Shown: positions 23,901 to 34,189 of the stretch, one piece after another
How the letters are laid out: each line of letters starts with the position of its first letter
How positions within the stretch are numbered: the first letter of the stretch is position 1
Source: Chaunax sp. Z400
Taxonomy: Eukaryota > Chordata > Actinopteri > Lophiiformes > Chaunacidae
Reading direction: 5' to 3'
Length of the DNA stretch: 64,000 nt
NCBI GenBank assembly: GCA_037577475.1
Contig: CM075186.1
Location: 7,191,501-7,255,500 of the forward strand
Made by a program: the position numbers and the translations under genes
Notes under the pieces: generated by a model
The model's database searches: none
What the model was told of the DNA's origin: nothing
The model's input: the letters and a program-made list of their open reading frames with translations, nothing else

Positions 23901-25492
23901 GGTTAGGGTTAGGGTTTGAGCTAGGGTTAGGGTTAGGGTTAGGGTTTGAGCTAGGGTTAGGGTTAGGGTTTGAGCTAGGGTTAGGGTTAGGGTTAGGGTT
24001 TGAGCTAGGGTTAGGGTTAGGGTTAGGGTTTGAGCTAGGGTTAGGGTTAGGGTTTGAGCTAGGGTTAGGGTTAGGGTTTGAGTTAGGGTTAGGGTTAGGG
24101 TTTGAGCTAGGGTTGGGGTTAGGGTTTGAGCTAGGGTTAGTGTTTGAGCTAGGGTTAGGGTTAGGGCTAGGGTTAGGGTTAGGGCTAGGGTTAGGGTTTG
24201 TGTTAGGGTTAGGGTTAGGGTTTGAGCTAGGGTTAGGGTTAGGGTTAGGGTTTGAGCTAGGGTTAGGATTTGAGCTAGGGTTAGGGTTAGGGTTTGAGCT
24301 AGGGTTAGGGTTAGGGTTAGGGTTTGAGCTAGGGTTAGGGTTTGAGCTAGGGTTAGGGTTAGGGTTAGGGCTAGGGTTAGGGTTAGGGTTTGAGCTAGGG
24401 TTAGGGTTAGGGTTTGAGCTAGGGTTAGGGTTAGGGTTTGAGCTAGGGTTAGGGTTAGGGTTAGGGTTTGAGCTAGGGTTAGGGTTAGGGTTTGAGCTAG
24501 GGTTAGGGTTAGGGTTAGGGTTTGAGCTAGGGTTAGGATTTGAGCTAGGGTTAGGGTTAGGGTTTGAGCTAGGGTTAGGGTTAGGGTTAGGGTTTGAGCT
24601 AGGGTTAGGGTTAGGGTTAGGGTTAGGGCTAGGGTTAGGGTTAGGGTTTGAGCTAGGGTTAGGGTTAGGGTTTGAGCTAGGGTTAGGGTTAGGGTTTGAG
24701 CTAGGGTTAGGGTTAGGGTTAGGGTTTGAGCTAGGGTTAGGGTTAGGGTTTGAGCTAGGGTTAGGGTTAGGGTTAGGGTTTGGGCTAGGGTTAGGGTTAG
24801 GGTTTGAGCTAGGGTTAGGGTTAGGGTTTGAGCTAGGGTTAGGGTTAGGGTTTGAGCTAGGGTTAGGGTTAGGGTTTGAGCTAGGGTTAGGGTTAGGGTT
24901 AGGGTTTGAGCTAGGGTTAGGGTTAGGGTTTGAGCTAGGGTTAGGGTTAGGGTTTGAGCTAGGGTTAGGGTTTGGGCTAGGGTTAGGGTTAGGGTTTGAG
25001 CTAGGGTTAGGGTTAGAGTTTGAGCTAGGGTTAGGTTTAGGGTTAGGGTTTGAGCTAGGGTTAGGGTTAGGGTTTGAGCTAGGGTTAGGGTTAGGGTTAG
25101 GGTTTGAGCTAGGGTTAGGGTTAGGGTTAGGGTTTGAGCTAGGGTTAGGGTTAGGGTTTGAGCTAGGGTTAGGGTTAGGGTTAGGGTTTGAGCTAGGGTT
25201 AGGGTTAGGGTTAGGGTTTGAGCTAGGGTTAGGGTTAGGGTTTGAGCTAGGGTTAGGGTTAGGGTTTGAGTTAGGGTTAGGGTTAGGGTTTGAGCTAGGG
25301 TTGGGGTTAGGGTTTGAGCTAGGGTTAGTGTTTGAGCTAGGGTTAGGGCTAGGGTTAGGGTTAGGGCTAGGGTTAGGGTTTGTGTTAGGGTTAGGGTTTG
25401 AGCTAGGGTTAGGGTTAGGGTTTGAGCTAGGGTTAGGGTTTGAGCTAGGGTTAGGGTTAGGGTTTGAGCTAGGGTTAGGGTTAGGGTTTGAG
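11956..25492 (+). repeat. Degenerate telomere-like array A4 (13.5 kb, longest block)
   Basis: This uninterrupted array has the same 18/24/30-bp unit mix and diagnostic variants that reveal higher-order copying. A GGTTCGGGTTAGGGTTTGAGA marker at about 15,898 recurs at about 18,070 (~2.17 kb apart). CTAGTG variants lie at 14,885, 15,035, 15,161 and 15,479. CTATGG together with GCTAGGATTAGGG recurs near 15,720, 17,090, 17,873, 19,250 and 20,140. The last ~790 bp closely matches array A6. Its minus strand has an open frame over the whole block (Asn-Pro-Asn-Pro-Ser-Ser repeats) and the plus strand has several, which is expected for a 6-bp register and does not indicate genes. Confidence 0.93.
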
Positions 25493-26445
25493 CTCGGGGA
25501 CAAGTCTGGCATGTTCAGAGACCCCGAATTATGTCCGACGGATCAGGGTCCCGAGTCTCTACGACCTTCCCTTCCCCAGACATGACATAACAAAGTAGGG
25601 GGATATACTGAATATGTGTATCTCGGGAACGGAAGGTTGTAGAGACTCGGGGAGAAGTCTGGTGTGTTCAGCGCCCCTGAAATATGGCAGACGGATCTTG
25701 GTTCCAACTTGCTCCGACCTTCGGTTCCTGAGTTATACTTAAGTTTATTTTCTCATTGGAGATGAATGGGGCTTGGCGCACCTATACTGAATATGTGTAT
25801 CTCGGGAACGGAAGGTCGTAGAGACTCGGGGACAAGTCTGGCGTGTTCAGAGACCCCGAATTATGTCCGACGGATCAGGGTCCCGAGTCTCTACGAGCTT
25901 CCGTTCCCGAGTTATGCTTAAGTTTATTTTCCCATTGAAGTGAATGGGGTTTGGTGCGCCTATATTGAATATTTGTATCTCGGGAACGGAAGGTCGTAGA
26001 GACTCGGGACCAACGTCCGTCTAGGGGTTTAAGTGGTTTTTGAGAACGCTGGTCTTTGTCCCGAGTCTCTACGACCTTCCGTTCCTCAGATATGACATGT
26101 CCAGTAGGGGCGTATTTTGAATATGTGTATCTCGGGAACGGAAGGTCGTAGAGACTCAGGGAAAAGTCTGGCATGTTCAGGGACCCCAAATTATGGCAGA
26201 CGGAGCTTGGTCCCGAGTCTGTACGACCTTCTGTTCCCGAGTTATAGACCGAAATGTGTCCCCCATTGGAAATGAAAGGGTGCCAGATCGAGTGAAAATT
26301 TCACTAAGTGTTGAGGCCAAAATCGTGTGTCCAGGAAGTGTGTAGGAGCACGTTTCAGGCCATTTGGAGTTGATTGGTACCATTTGTGGAGTAAGTTTTT
26401 TGAACCCATACTTACCTCTATGGGTGAATGGTGTAGTGTTAGGGG
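25493..26445. repeat. Subtelomeric spacer S4 (~0.95 kb, left-truncated)
   Basis: The array passes into the spacer at the CTCGGGGACAAG segment equivalent to S1 position 730, so the first ~215 bp of the unit is absent. It also lacks one copy of the ~179-bp module present twice in S1. Diagnostic bases (CAGGCCATTTGG instead of CAGGCAATTTGG, and GAGTCTCTACG instead of GAGTCGCTACG) place S4-S7 in a right-hand family distinct from S1-S3. Confidence 0.9.
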
Positions 26446-27163
26446 ATTAGGGTTTGGGCTAGGGTTAGGGTTAGAGCTAGGGTTAGGGTTTGGGCTAGGG
26501 TTAGGGTTAGGGTTTGGGCTAGGGTTAGGGTTAAGGTTAGGGTTAGAGCTAGGGTTAGGGTTAGGGTTAGGGTTTGGGCTAGGGTTAGGGTTAGGGTTTG
26601 GGCTAGGGTTAGGGTTAGGGTTTGGGCTAGGGTTAGGGTTAGGGTTTGGGCTAGGGTTAGGGTTAGAGCTAGGGTTAGGGTTTTGGCTAGGGTTAGGGTT
26701 TGGGCTAGGGTTAGGGTTAGGGTTAGAGCTAGGGTTAGGGTTAGGGTTTGGGCTAGGGTTAGGGTTAGGGCTAGGGTTAGGGTTAGGGTTTGGGCTAGGG
26801 TTAGGATTAGGGTTAGGGTTTGGGCTAGGCTTAGAGCTAGGGTTAGGGTTTGGGCTAGGGTTAGGGTTTGAGCTAGGGTTAGGGTTAGGGTTAGGGTTAG
26901 AGCTAGGGTTAGTGTTAGGGTTTGGGCTAGGGTTAGGGTTAGGGTTTGGGCTAGGGTTAGGGTTAGGGTTTGGGCTAGGGTTAGAGCTAGGGTTAGGGTT
27001 TGGGCTAGGGTTAGGGTTTGAGCTAGGGTTAGGGTTAGGGTTTGAGCTAGGGTTAGGGCTAGGGTTAGGGTTAGAGCTAGGGTTAGGGTTAGGGTTTGGG
27101 CTAGGGTTAGGGTTAGGGTTTGGGCTAGGGTTAGGGTTTGGGCTAGGGTTAGGGTTTGAGCTA
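26446..27163 (+). repeat. Degenerate telomere-like array A5 (0.7 kb)
   Basis: This short array is enriched in TTTGGGC and TTAGAGC variants rather than the TTTGAGC form dominating A2-A4. A near-identical copy, A7, lies 3,071 bp to the right. Confidence 0.92.
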
Positions 27164-27776
27164 CAACGGAAGGTTGTAGAGACTCGGGGATAAGGTCCGT
27201 CAAGGAGTTTATGGGTTCTCTGAGAACGCCAGCAGTTGTCCCGAGTCTCTACGATTTATGGTTCCCGAGATAAGACATGTATTTATGGGGATTTTTGGAA
27301 TGTTTGTATCTCGGGAACGGAAGGTCGTAGAGACTCGGGGCCAACGTCCGTCTAGGGGTTTAAGTGGTTTTTGAGAACGCTGGTCTTCGTCCCGAGTCTC
27401 TACGACCTTCCGTTCCTCAGATATGACATGTCCAGTAGGGGCGTATTTTGAATATGTATATCTCGGGAACGGAAGGTCGTAGAGACTCAGGGAAAAGTCT
27501 GGCATGTTCAGGGACCCCGAATAATGGCAGACGGAGCTTGGTCCCGAGTCTGTACGACCTTCTGTTCCCGAGTTATAGACCGAAATGTGTCCCCCATTGG
27601 AAATGAAAGGGTGCCAGATCGAGTGAAAATTTCACTAAGTGTTGAGGCCAAAATCGTGTGTCCAGGAAGTGTGTAGGAGCACGTTTCAGGCCATTTGGAG
27701 TTGATTGGTACCATTTGTGGAGTAAGTTTTTTGAACCCATACTTACCTCTATGGGTGAATGGTGTAGTGTTAGGGG
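27164..27776. repeat. Subtelomeric spacer S5 (~0.61 kb, internally deleted)
   Basis: The block starts at GGAAGGTTGTAGAGACTCGG, equivalent to S1 ~568. It runs through the first module, then jumps from the arm at S1 ~735 to the arm at S1 ~1424. The ~689-bp loss therefore occurred between two homologous module arms. A 2-bp insertion (AGACATGTATTT for AGACGTATTT) distinguishes S5 and S7 from the others. Confidence 0.88.
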
Positions 27777-28563
27777 ATTAGGGTTTGGGCTAGGGTTAGG
27801 GTTAGAGCTAGGGTTAGGGTTTGAGCTAGGGTTAGGGTTAGGGTTAGGGTTTGGGCTAGGGTTAGGGTTAGGGTTTGAGCTAGGGTTAGGGTTAGGGTTT
27901 GAGCTAGGGTTAGGGTTAGGGTTTGAGCTAGGGTTAGGGTTAGGGTTTGAGCTAGGGTTAGGGTTAGGGTTAGGGTTTGAGCTAGGGTTAGGGTTAGGGT
28001 TTGAGCTAGGGTTAGGGTTAGGGTTTGAGCTAGGGTTAGGGTTTGGGCTAGGGTTAGGGTTAGGGTTTGAGCTAGGGTTAGGGTTAGAGTTTGAGCTAGG
28101 GTTAGGGTTAGGGTTAGGGTTTGAGCTAGGGTTAGGGTTAGGGTTTGAGCTAGGGTTAGGGTTAGGGTTAGGGTTTGAGCTAGGGTTAGGGTTAGGGTTA
28201 GGGTTTGAGCTAGGGTTAGGGTTAGGGTTTGAGCTAGGGTTAGGGTTAGGGTTAGGGTTTGAGCTAGGGTTAGGGTTAGGGTTAGGGTTTGAGCTAGGGT
28301 TAGGGTTAGGGTTTGAGCTAGGGTTAGGGTTAGGGTTTGAGTTAGGGTTAGGGTTAGGGTTTGAGCTAGGGTTGGGGTTAGGGTTTGAGCTAGGGTTAGT
28401 GTTTGAGCTAGGGTTAGGGCTAGGGTTAGGGTTAGGGCTAGGGTTAGGGTTTGTGTTAGGGTTAGGGTTTGAGCTAGGGTTAGGGTTAGGGTTTGAGCTA
28501 GGGTTAGGGTTTGAGCTAGGGTTAGGGTTAGGGTTTGAGCTAGGGTTAGGGTTAGGGTTTGAG
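27777..28563 (+). repeat. Degenerate telomere-like array A6 (0.8 kb)
   Basis: TTTGAGC-type units dominate. The sequence closely matches the last ~790 bp of A4 (same TTTGTGTTAGGG and GGTTGGGG variants near the right end), and both arrays pass into a spacer at the same CTCGGGG point. Confidence 0.92.
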
Positions 28564-29516
28564 CTCGGGGACAAGTCTGGCATGTTCAGAGACCCCGAAT
28601 TATGTCCGACGGATCAGGGTCCCGAGTCTCTACGACCTTCCCTTCCCCAGACATGACATAACAAAGTAGGGGGATATACTGAATATGTGTATCTCGGGAA
28701 CGGAAGGTTGTAGAGACTCGGGGAGAAGTCTGGTGTGTTCAGCGCCCCTGAAATATGGCAGACGGATCTTGGTTCCAACTTGCTCCGACCTTCGGTTCCT
28801 GAGTTATACTTAAGTTTATTTTCTCATTGGAGATGAATGGGGCTTGGCGCACCTATACTGAATATGTGTATCTCGGGAACGGAAGGTCATAGAGACTCGG
28901 GGACAAGTCTGGCGTGTTCAGAGACCCCGAATTATGTCCGACGGATCAGGGTCCCGAGTCTCTACGAGCTTCCGTTCCCGAGTTATGCTTAAGTTTATTT
29001 TCCCATTGAAGTGAATGGGGTTTGGTGCGCCTATATTGAATATTTGTATCTCGGGAACGGAAGGTCGTAGAGACTCGGGACCAACGTCCGTCTAGGGGTT
29101 TAAGTGGTTTTTGAGAACGCTGGTCTTTGTCCCGAGTCTCTACGACCTTCCGTTCCTCAGATATGACATGTCCAGTAGGGGCGTATTTTGAATATGTGTA
29201 TCTCGGGAACGGAAGGTCGTAGAGACTCAGGGAAAAGTCTGGCATGTTCAGGGACCCCAAATTATGGCAGACGGAGCTTGGTCCCGAGTCTGTACGACCT
29301 TCTGTTCCCGAGTTATAGACCGAAATGTGTCCCCCATTGGAAATGAAAGGGTGCCAGATCGAGTGAAAATTTCACTAAGTGTTGAGGCCAAAATCGTGTG
29401 TCCAGGAAGTGTGTAGGAGCACGTTTCAGGCCATTTGGAGTTGATTGGTACCATTTGTGGAGTAAGTTTTTTGAACCCATACTTACCTCTATGGGTGAAT
29501 GGTGTAGTGTTAGGGG
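28564..29516. repeat. Subtelomeric spacer S6 (~0.95 kb, copy of S4)
   Basis: This is a copy of S4 at +3,071 bp with very few differences, for example GGTCATAGAG near 28,886 in place of GGTCGTAGAG. It belongs to the second copy of the S4-A5-S5-A6 tandem duplication. Confidence 0.9.
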
Positions 29517-30234
29517 ATTAGGGTTTGGGCTAGGGTTAGGGTTAGAGCTAGGGTTAGGGTTTGGGCTAGGGTTAGGGTTAGGGTTTGGGCTAGGGTTAGG
29601 GTTAAGGTTAGGGTTAGAGCTAGGGTTAGGGTTAGGGTTAGGGTTTGGGCTAGGGTTAGGGTTAGGGTTTGGGCTAGGGTTAGGGTTAGGGTTTGGGCTA
29701 GGGTTAGGGTTAGGGTTTGGGCTAGGGTTAGGGTTAGAGCTAGGGTTAGGGTTTTGGCTAGGGTTAGGGTTTGGGCTAGGGTTAGGGTTAGGGTTAGAGC
29801 TAGGGTTAGGGTTAGGGTTTGGGCTAGGGTTAGGGTTAGGGCTAGGGTTAGGGTTAGGGTTTGGGCTAGGGTTAGGATTAGGGTTAGGGTTTGGGCTAGG
29901 CTTAGAGCTAGGGTTAGGGTTTGGGCTAGGGTTAGGGTTTGAGCTAGGGTTAGGGTTAGGGTTAGGGTTAGAGCTAGGGTTAGTGTTAGGGTTTGGGCTA
30001 GGGTTAGGGTTAGGGTTTGGGCTAGGGTTAGGGTTAGGGTTTGGGCTAGGGTTAGAGCTAGGGTTAGGGTTTGGGCTAGGGTTAGGGTTTGAGCTAGGGT
30101 TAGGGTTAGGGTTTGAGCTAGGGTTAGGGCTAGGGTTAGGGTTAGAGCTAGGGTTAGGGTTAGGGTTTGGGCTAGGGTTAGGGTTAGGGTTTGGGCTAGG
30201 GTTAGGGTTTGGGCTAGGGTTAGGGTTTGAGCTA
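29517..30234 (+). repeat. Degenerate telomere-like array A7 (0.7 kb, copy of A5)
   Basis: This array is a near-identical copy of A5 displaced by 3,071 bp, with the same scattered variant hexamers. Confidence 0.92.
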
Positions 30235-30847
30235 CAACGGAAGGTTGTAGAGACTCGGGGATAAGGTCCGTCAAGGAGTTTATGGGTTCTCTGAGAACGC
30301 CAGCAGTTGTCCCGAGTCTCTACGATTTATGGTTCCCGAGATAAGACATGTATTTATGGGGATTTTTGGAATGTTTGTATCTCGGGAACGGAAGGTCGTA
30401 GAGACTCGGGGCCAACGTCCGTCTAGGGGTTTAAGTGGTTTTTGAGAACGCTGGTCTTCGTCCCGAGTCTCTACGACCTTCCGTTCCTCAGATATGACAT
30501 GTCCAGTAGGGGCGTATTTTGAATATGTATATCTCGGGAACGGAAGGTCGTAGAGACTCAGGGAAAAGTCTAGCATGTTCAGGGACCCCGAATAATGGCA
30601 GACGGAGCTTGGTCCCGAGTCTGTACGACCTTCTGTTCCCGAGTTATAGACCGAAATGTGTCCCCCATTGGAAATGAAAGGGTGCCAGATCGAGTGAAAA
30701 TTTCACTAAGTGTTGAGGCCAAAATCGTGTGTCCAGGAAGTGTGTAGGAGCACGTTTCAGGCCATTTGGAGTTGATTGGTACCATTTGTGGAGTAAGTTT
30801 TTTGAACCCATACTTACCTCTATGGGTGAATGGTGTAGTGTTAGGGG
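30235..30847. repeat. Subtelomeric spacer S7 (~0.61 kb, copy of S5)
   Basis: This is a copy of S5 at +3,071 bp with the same internal deletion and 2-bp insertion. A private change (AGTCTAGCATG near 30,567) and a GGGGGTTAGGG right junction distinguish it. Confidence 0.9.
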
Positions 30848-31083
30848 GTTAGGGTTTGGGCTAGGGTTAGGGTTAGAGCTAGGGTTAGGGTTTGGGCTAG
30901 GGTTAGGGTTAGGGTTTGGGCTAGGGTTAGGGTTAGGGTTAGAGCTAGGGTTAGGGTTAGGGTTTGGGCTAGGGTTTGGGTTAGGGTTTGGGCTAGGGTT
31001 AGGGTTAGAGCTAGGTTTAGGGTTAGGGTTAGGGCTAGGTAGGGTTAGGGTTAGGGTTAGGGTTCGGGCTAGGGTTAGGTTCT
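30848..31083 (+). repeat. Terminal TTAGGG-oriented array A8
   Basis: This last and most degenerate forward array has TTTGGGC, TTAGAGC and TTCGGGC variants and a CTAGGTAGGG slip. It ends at GGGTTAGGTTCTGTGTTGT, beyond which the telomeric motif reads in the opposite orientation. Confidence 0.9.
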
Positions 31084-31273
31084 GTGTTGTGGGCTAACAA
31101 CAGTGTTGGGCTAACCCTAACCCTAGCCCTAACCCTAACCCTAGCTCAAACCCTAACCCTAACCCTAGCTCAAACCCTAACCTTAGCCCAAACCCTAACC
31201 CTAACCCTAGCCCAAACCCTAACCCTAACCCCTAACACTAACCATAACCCTGTACAACACAGAACCTAACCCT
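31071..31273. repeat. 20-bp perfect inverted repeat spanning the orientation switch
   Basis: AGGGTTAGGTTCTGTGTTGT at 31,071-31,090 is the exact reverse complement of 31,254-31,273. The TTCTGTGTTGT part is not telomeric, so the match is not a simple consequence of the repeat. The spacer of about 163 bp holds most of the CCCTAA-oriented stub. Confidence 0.88.
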
Positions 31274-31290
31274 AACCCTAGCCCAAAGCC
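31113..31290 (-). repeat. Inverted CCCTAA array at the boundary with unique sequence
   Basis: The + strand now reads CCCTAA with variants CTAGCTCAAACC, CTAGCCCAAACC, CCTAACACTAACCATAACCC. These are the reverse complements of the variant units found in A1-A8. This is the orientation expected for the left-hand telomere of the unique DNA to its right, and it is head-to-head with A8. Confidence 0.9.
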
Positions 31291-32507
31291 TAGACTATCA
31301 GTTGAATGTATGCCTCCACCAAGGCCCAACAGTCCCTTTTAATTCAATCAACCCTTATCCAACAAAAAACTCAGCCGTGTAACCATAAGTTAAGGTAACT
31401 GGGGATCTGGTATTTCATTTGCATCCGCACCAAATTGCAAACACTCATACTCATACTTCAAGCTATAGTTTCTCTGGTAAATACAACAATCTCTTCAGCT
31501 GGTGTTTCTGGGCCAGGCAGAGTACACAGACCTGCAGGTCCCTCCACGCACACCAAGTTTTGAAAGATGATAGACGCAACCAGGTCTAACGTTACTTGTT
31601 TGGGTTTTTTTTGTTTGTTTTTGGCAAGGCGAGGTGTCTTGGCAGGTTCCTATATGCTCTCCCTAGCCCAGAGACACTTCAGCAGCATCTCCAGAGGAGG
31701 ACTAACAATGGGCAGGTGCAGAGGTTTGCCAGGTAGGATGAGCTGTGACAGCCAAGGAAGATGGTGTGTTTACCAGAGAAAGTACATATCACAATCAGCT
31801 GCATCAGTGCTGCTGCTGGATATTTGTTTAAGAAACCAACCACAAGAGAAACACAGACACAACCACTACTAATAATACAGCTGCCTCTCTAACTGTTAAC
31901 CCGTATTGATGCCCATTATGAATGCAACCAATAAAGACAACTAATCAGAGGCAGAGTAGGGCATGTCTTGCAAGAAAACCAGTGGGATTCATGATTGTGC
32001 TCTCTTTTTATTGTGCTCAGAATGTTATTTTAACATATTCAGTAAATTCATGATTCATTGCAGAGAAAATGATGGAAAAGAATGAAGATGAAGAGGAAGA
32101 CAAACATGACAATGTTCATATTTACATGCCAAACCCTGCCTCTCCTACCTGGCAGTCTGTGATTTAGATAACCTTCGTAACATAATAAGGACACTTACTT
32201 TCATTTCTTTTCCACATCATTGCTGTTATTGATTTAGACTCAGAGGGAGTTGAATCGAGGTTTCCTCAGAGTCTTGTCGAGATCCTGCAGATAAAAATGA
32301 AGGCAATTTGTTCCTCTGAGGTCAAACTCTTCCTGAAAAAAAAGAGTCAAAAAGCTGAGGAAAGATGTAGATGTGGAGTTTCAGATTGACACATTCAATG
32401 AGCCTCAATGCTGCATTTATGCCATGTTATTCCCAGATAGTTATCCCGACTGCTGGGCTTCTATTAAAAGATAAGTGTACATTAATATTCTTATGTTAAT
32501 ACTGACT

Positions 32508-32682
32508 GGCACAGTGGTGTGGTGTACTGTTGCCTCACAGCCAAAAGTGTCTGGGGCCTTTTCAGTTTTTGCAGGGCACCCCTCACAGTCCAGAGACCAG
32601 CTGGTTAACTTAACTGGGGACTTGTGAATGGTTACCAATCTGTATGTGTCAGTGCTGTGATTGAATGATGACCGGTCCAGGC
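32508..32682 (+). repeat. Fragment of a common teleost dispersed repeat (SINE/LINE-tail type)
   Basis: The segment has the order 'chance of GCACAGTGGTGTGG, GTTGCCTCACAG, CCTCACAGTCCAGAGACCAG, GTGAATGGTTACC, GTGTCAGTGCTGTGATTGA'. This is the same backbone as the better copy at 48,408-48,763, but with internal gaps. The family is familiar from teleost genomes as a non-LTR-derived repeat, but its exact name cannot be given here. Confidence 0.6.
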
Positions 32683-34189
32683 CTTCCAGCGGCTTGTTTC
32701 GCCTCCTCAGCAGAGGAGTAGTGGAGTGAATGTAAATAGGACAGCAGAGATAGAAGAGAACTAATGAAATGTATCTGGGTGTAGAGAGAACGTCTTTTTT
32801 CCCTTTTTTTGTATAATGCATTCAGAATGAGGCTGGAGCTGCAGAGTAACATCTAAACAGATTCAACAAAGAAATGCTTTTGTGATTGTACGGTAATCCA
32901 GCAGAGGATCATGGGAGTCCCACTGAGACAACACCAACATACAACAGTTATACCTTCACTCCGGAATTCAATGGATCTTTCTTTCCATTGTCATATACCA
33001 GGATTTGAGCTGCTAAATATATTCAATCTCAATCCTTTTTTTTCTGAAGAGACAGTTAAGGGATGATGTTTTCAATGCAAATAAAGAGCTAAGAGCAGGA
33101 GGAGAGAGAAGGGAAATAATCAGAGGACAACAACCAATCAGAATCAAGAGAACAGAGTTACACAGGACTAAAACAGCTCATGAAACATTTAGGTTATGTA
33201 CATTATCACTTTAGTGCTATTCATGTCTTTACACGAGTTTTTCTACATTTTGTGATGATGCTCTTGTCCCCTTTATTGCTGATGCAGATTTCGATGCGCT
33301 GCGATGTTGCCGTCCTGAATCTGTCAGTGCAGATGACACGTGGAGCTGCACTGGAGCCTTTAGCTCAGCTGTTACTCATCAGCCTTCTCCTGCTGTCATC
33401 CAACATGTTGTCTTCGGAAGTTGCCTCACATTGAGACGGACTGGCTGAACCTCTTCATATTGTCCGTCTACATAAAAATCAAACGTACTTCTTTGTAAAT
33501 GGAATTGCGTCATGTGCAGAGGTAAGTCAGAAGAAATCCTGTTGAATCTCTCAGCCGTCATTGAATCTGCTTTGTTACCCCTGACAACCATCACTGACTG
33601 TAACAGAACCAGATATCACAACACTGAACATTCACTGGAAAGAATTACATAATGTTAATGATTATACTTTGAAACTTTGAAGTCTGAAAGTTTGATCCTC
33701 TCGAGGCATAAATCAGGCATAATTATCCTCCAGGTGCATGTTTAGAATTACAGTATGTCCGCATGTACGCTTACAGTGATGGCTCCATAATGAAGAGCAG
33801 TGAATGAAATGCCCATCCTGTTAGATTTTATGCAGGTGGTATGGTAAACTTTGAGGTCCGTTGAGGCTATAATGTTAATTGCAGAAAATGGAACTTAATT
33901 AGCAAACATGAGATCAGACGCACACCGAGTCCTGAGCAGTTGGGCTGTTCATTAGCCAATTAATTAGCTACCAAGTGTTCATACATGCTGATTTAATTAC
34001 CACACTGTCCAGATAGCCATGAGGCAACATGAGGGCAGCAGCATCAGGCTGTTTGTTCTGCACAGCCAGTATTACCAGTGGTGGGATGCAGAACAAGAAA
34101 AACAAGCCACCAGATAGCCAGGTAGCAAGCACACCTCTCAACCAACCAAGCAAGGGCTCAGAAAATCAATAAACCAAATATCTAACTAC

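Noticed and set aside
11752..25512. 4,586-codon minus-strand open frame (Asn-Pro-Ser repeats)
   Set aside because: It is the reverse complement of the TTAGGG-type satellite kept open by its 6-bp register. It has no protein-like composition, domain or splice structure.
26439..27203. 254-codon minus-strand Leu-Thr-Leu-Ala repeat frame
   Set aside because: Another frame of the CCCTAA satellite, duplicated at 29,510-30,274 with the 3,071-bp repeat.
1..31290. CRISPR array or bacterial repeat system
   Set aside because: The spacing is irregular, repeats are telomere hexamers, and there are no unique spacers or cas genes. The context is eukaryotic.
32069..32167. Acidic 32-codon frame (MMEKNEDEEE...) as a small gene
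   Set aside because: It is short, lacks family resemblance, and no convincing promoter or splice partner was seen. It remains a possible upstream exon only.
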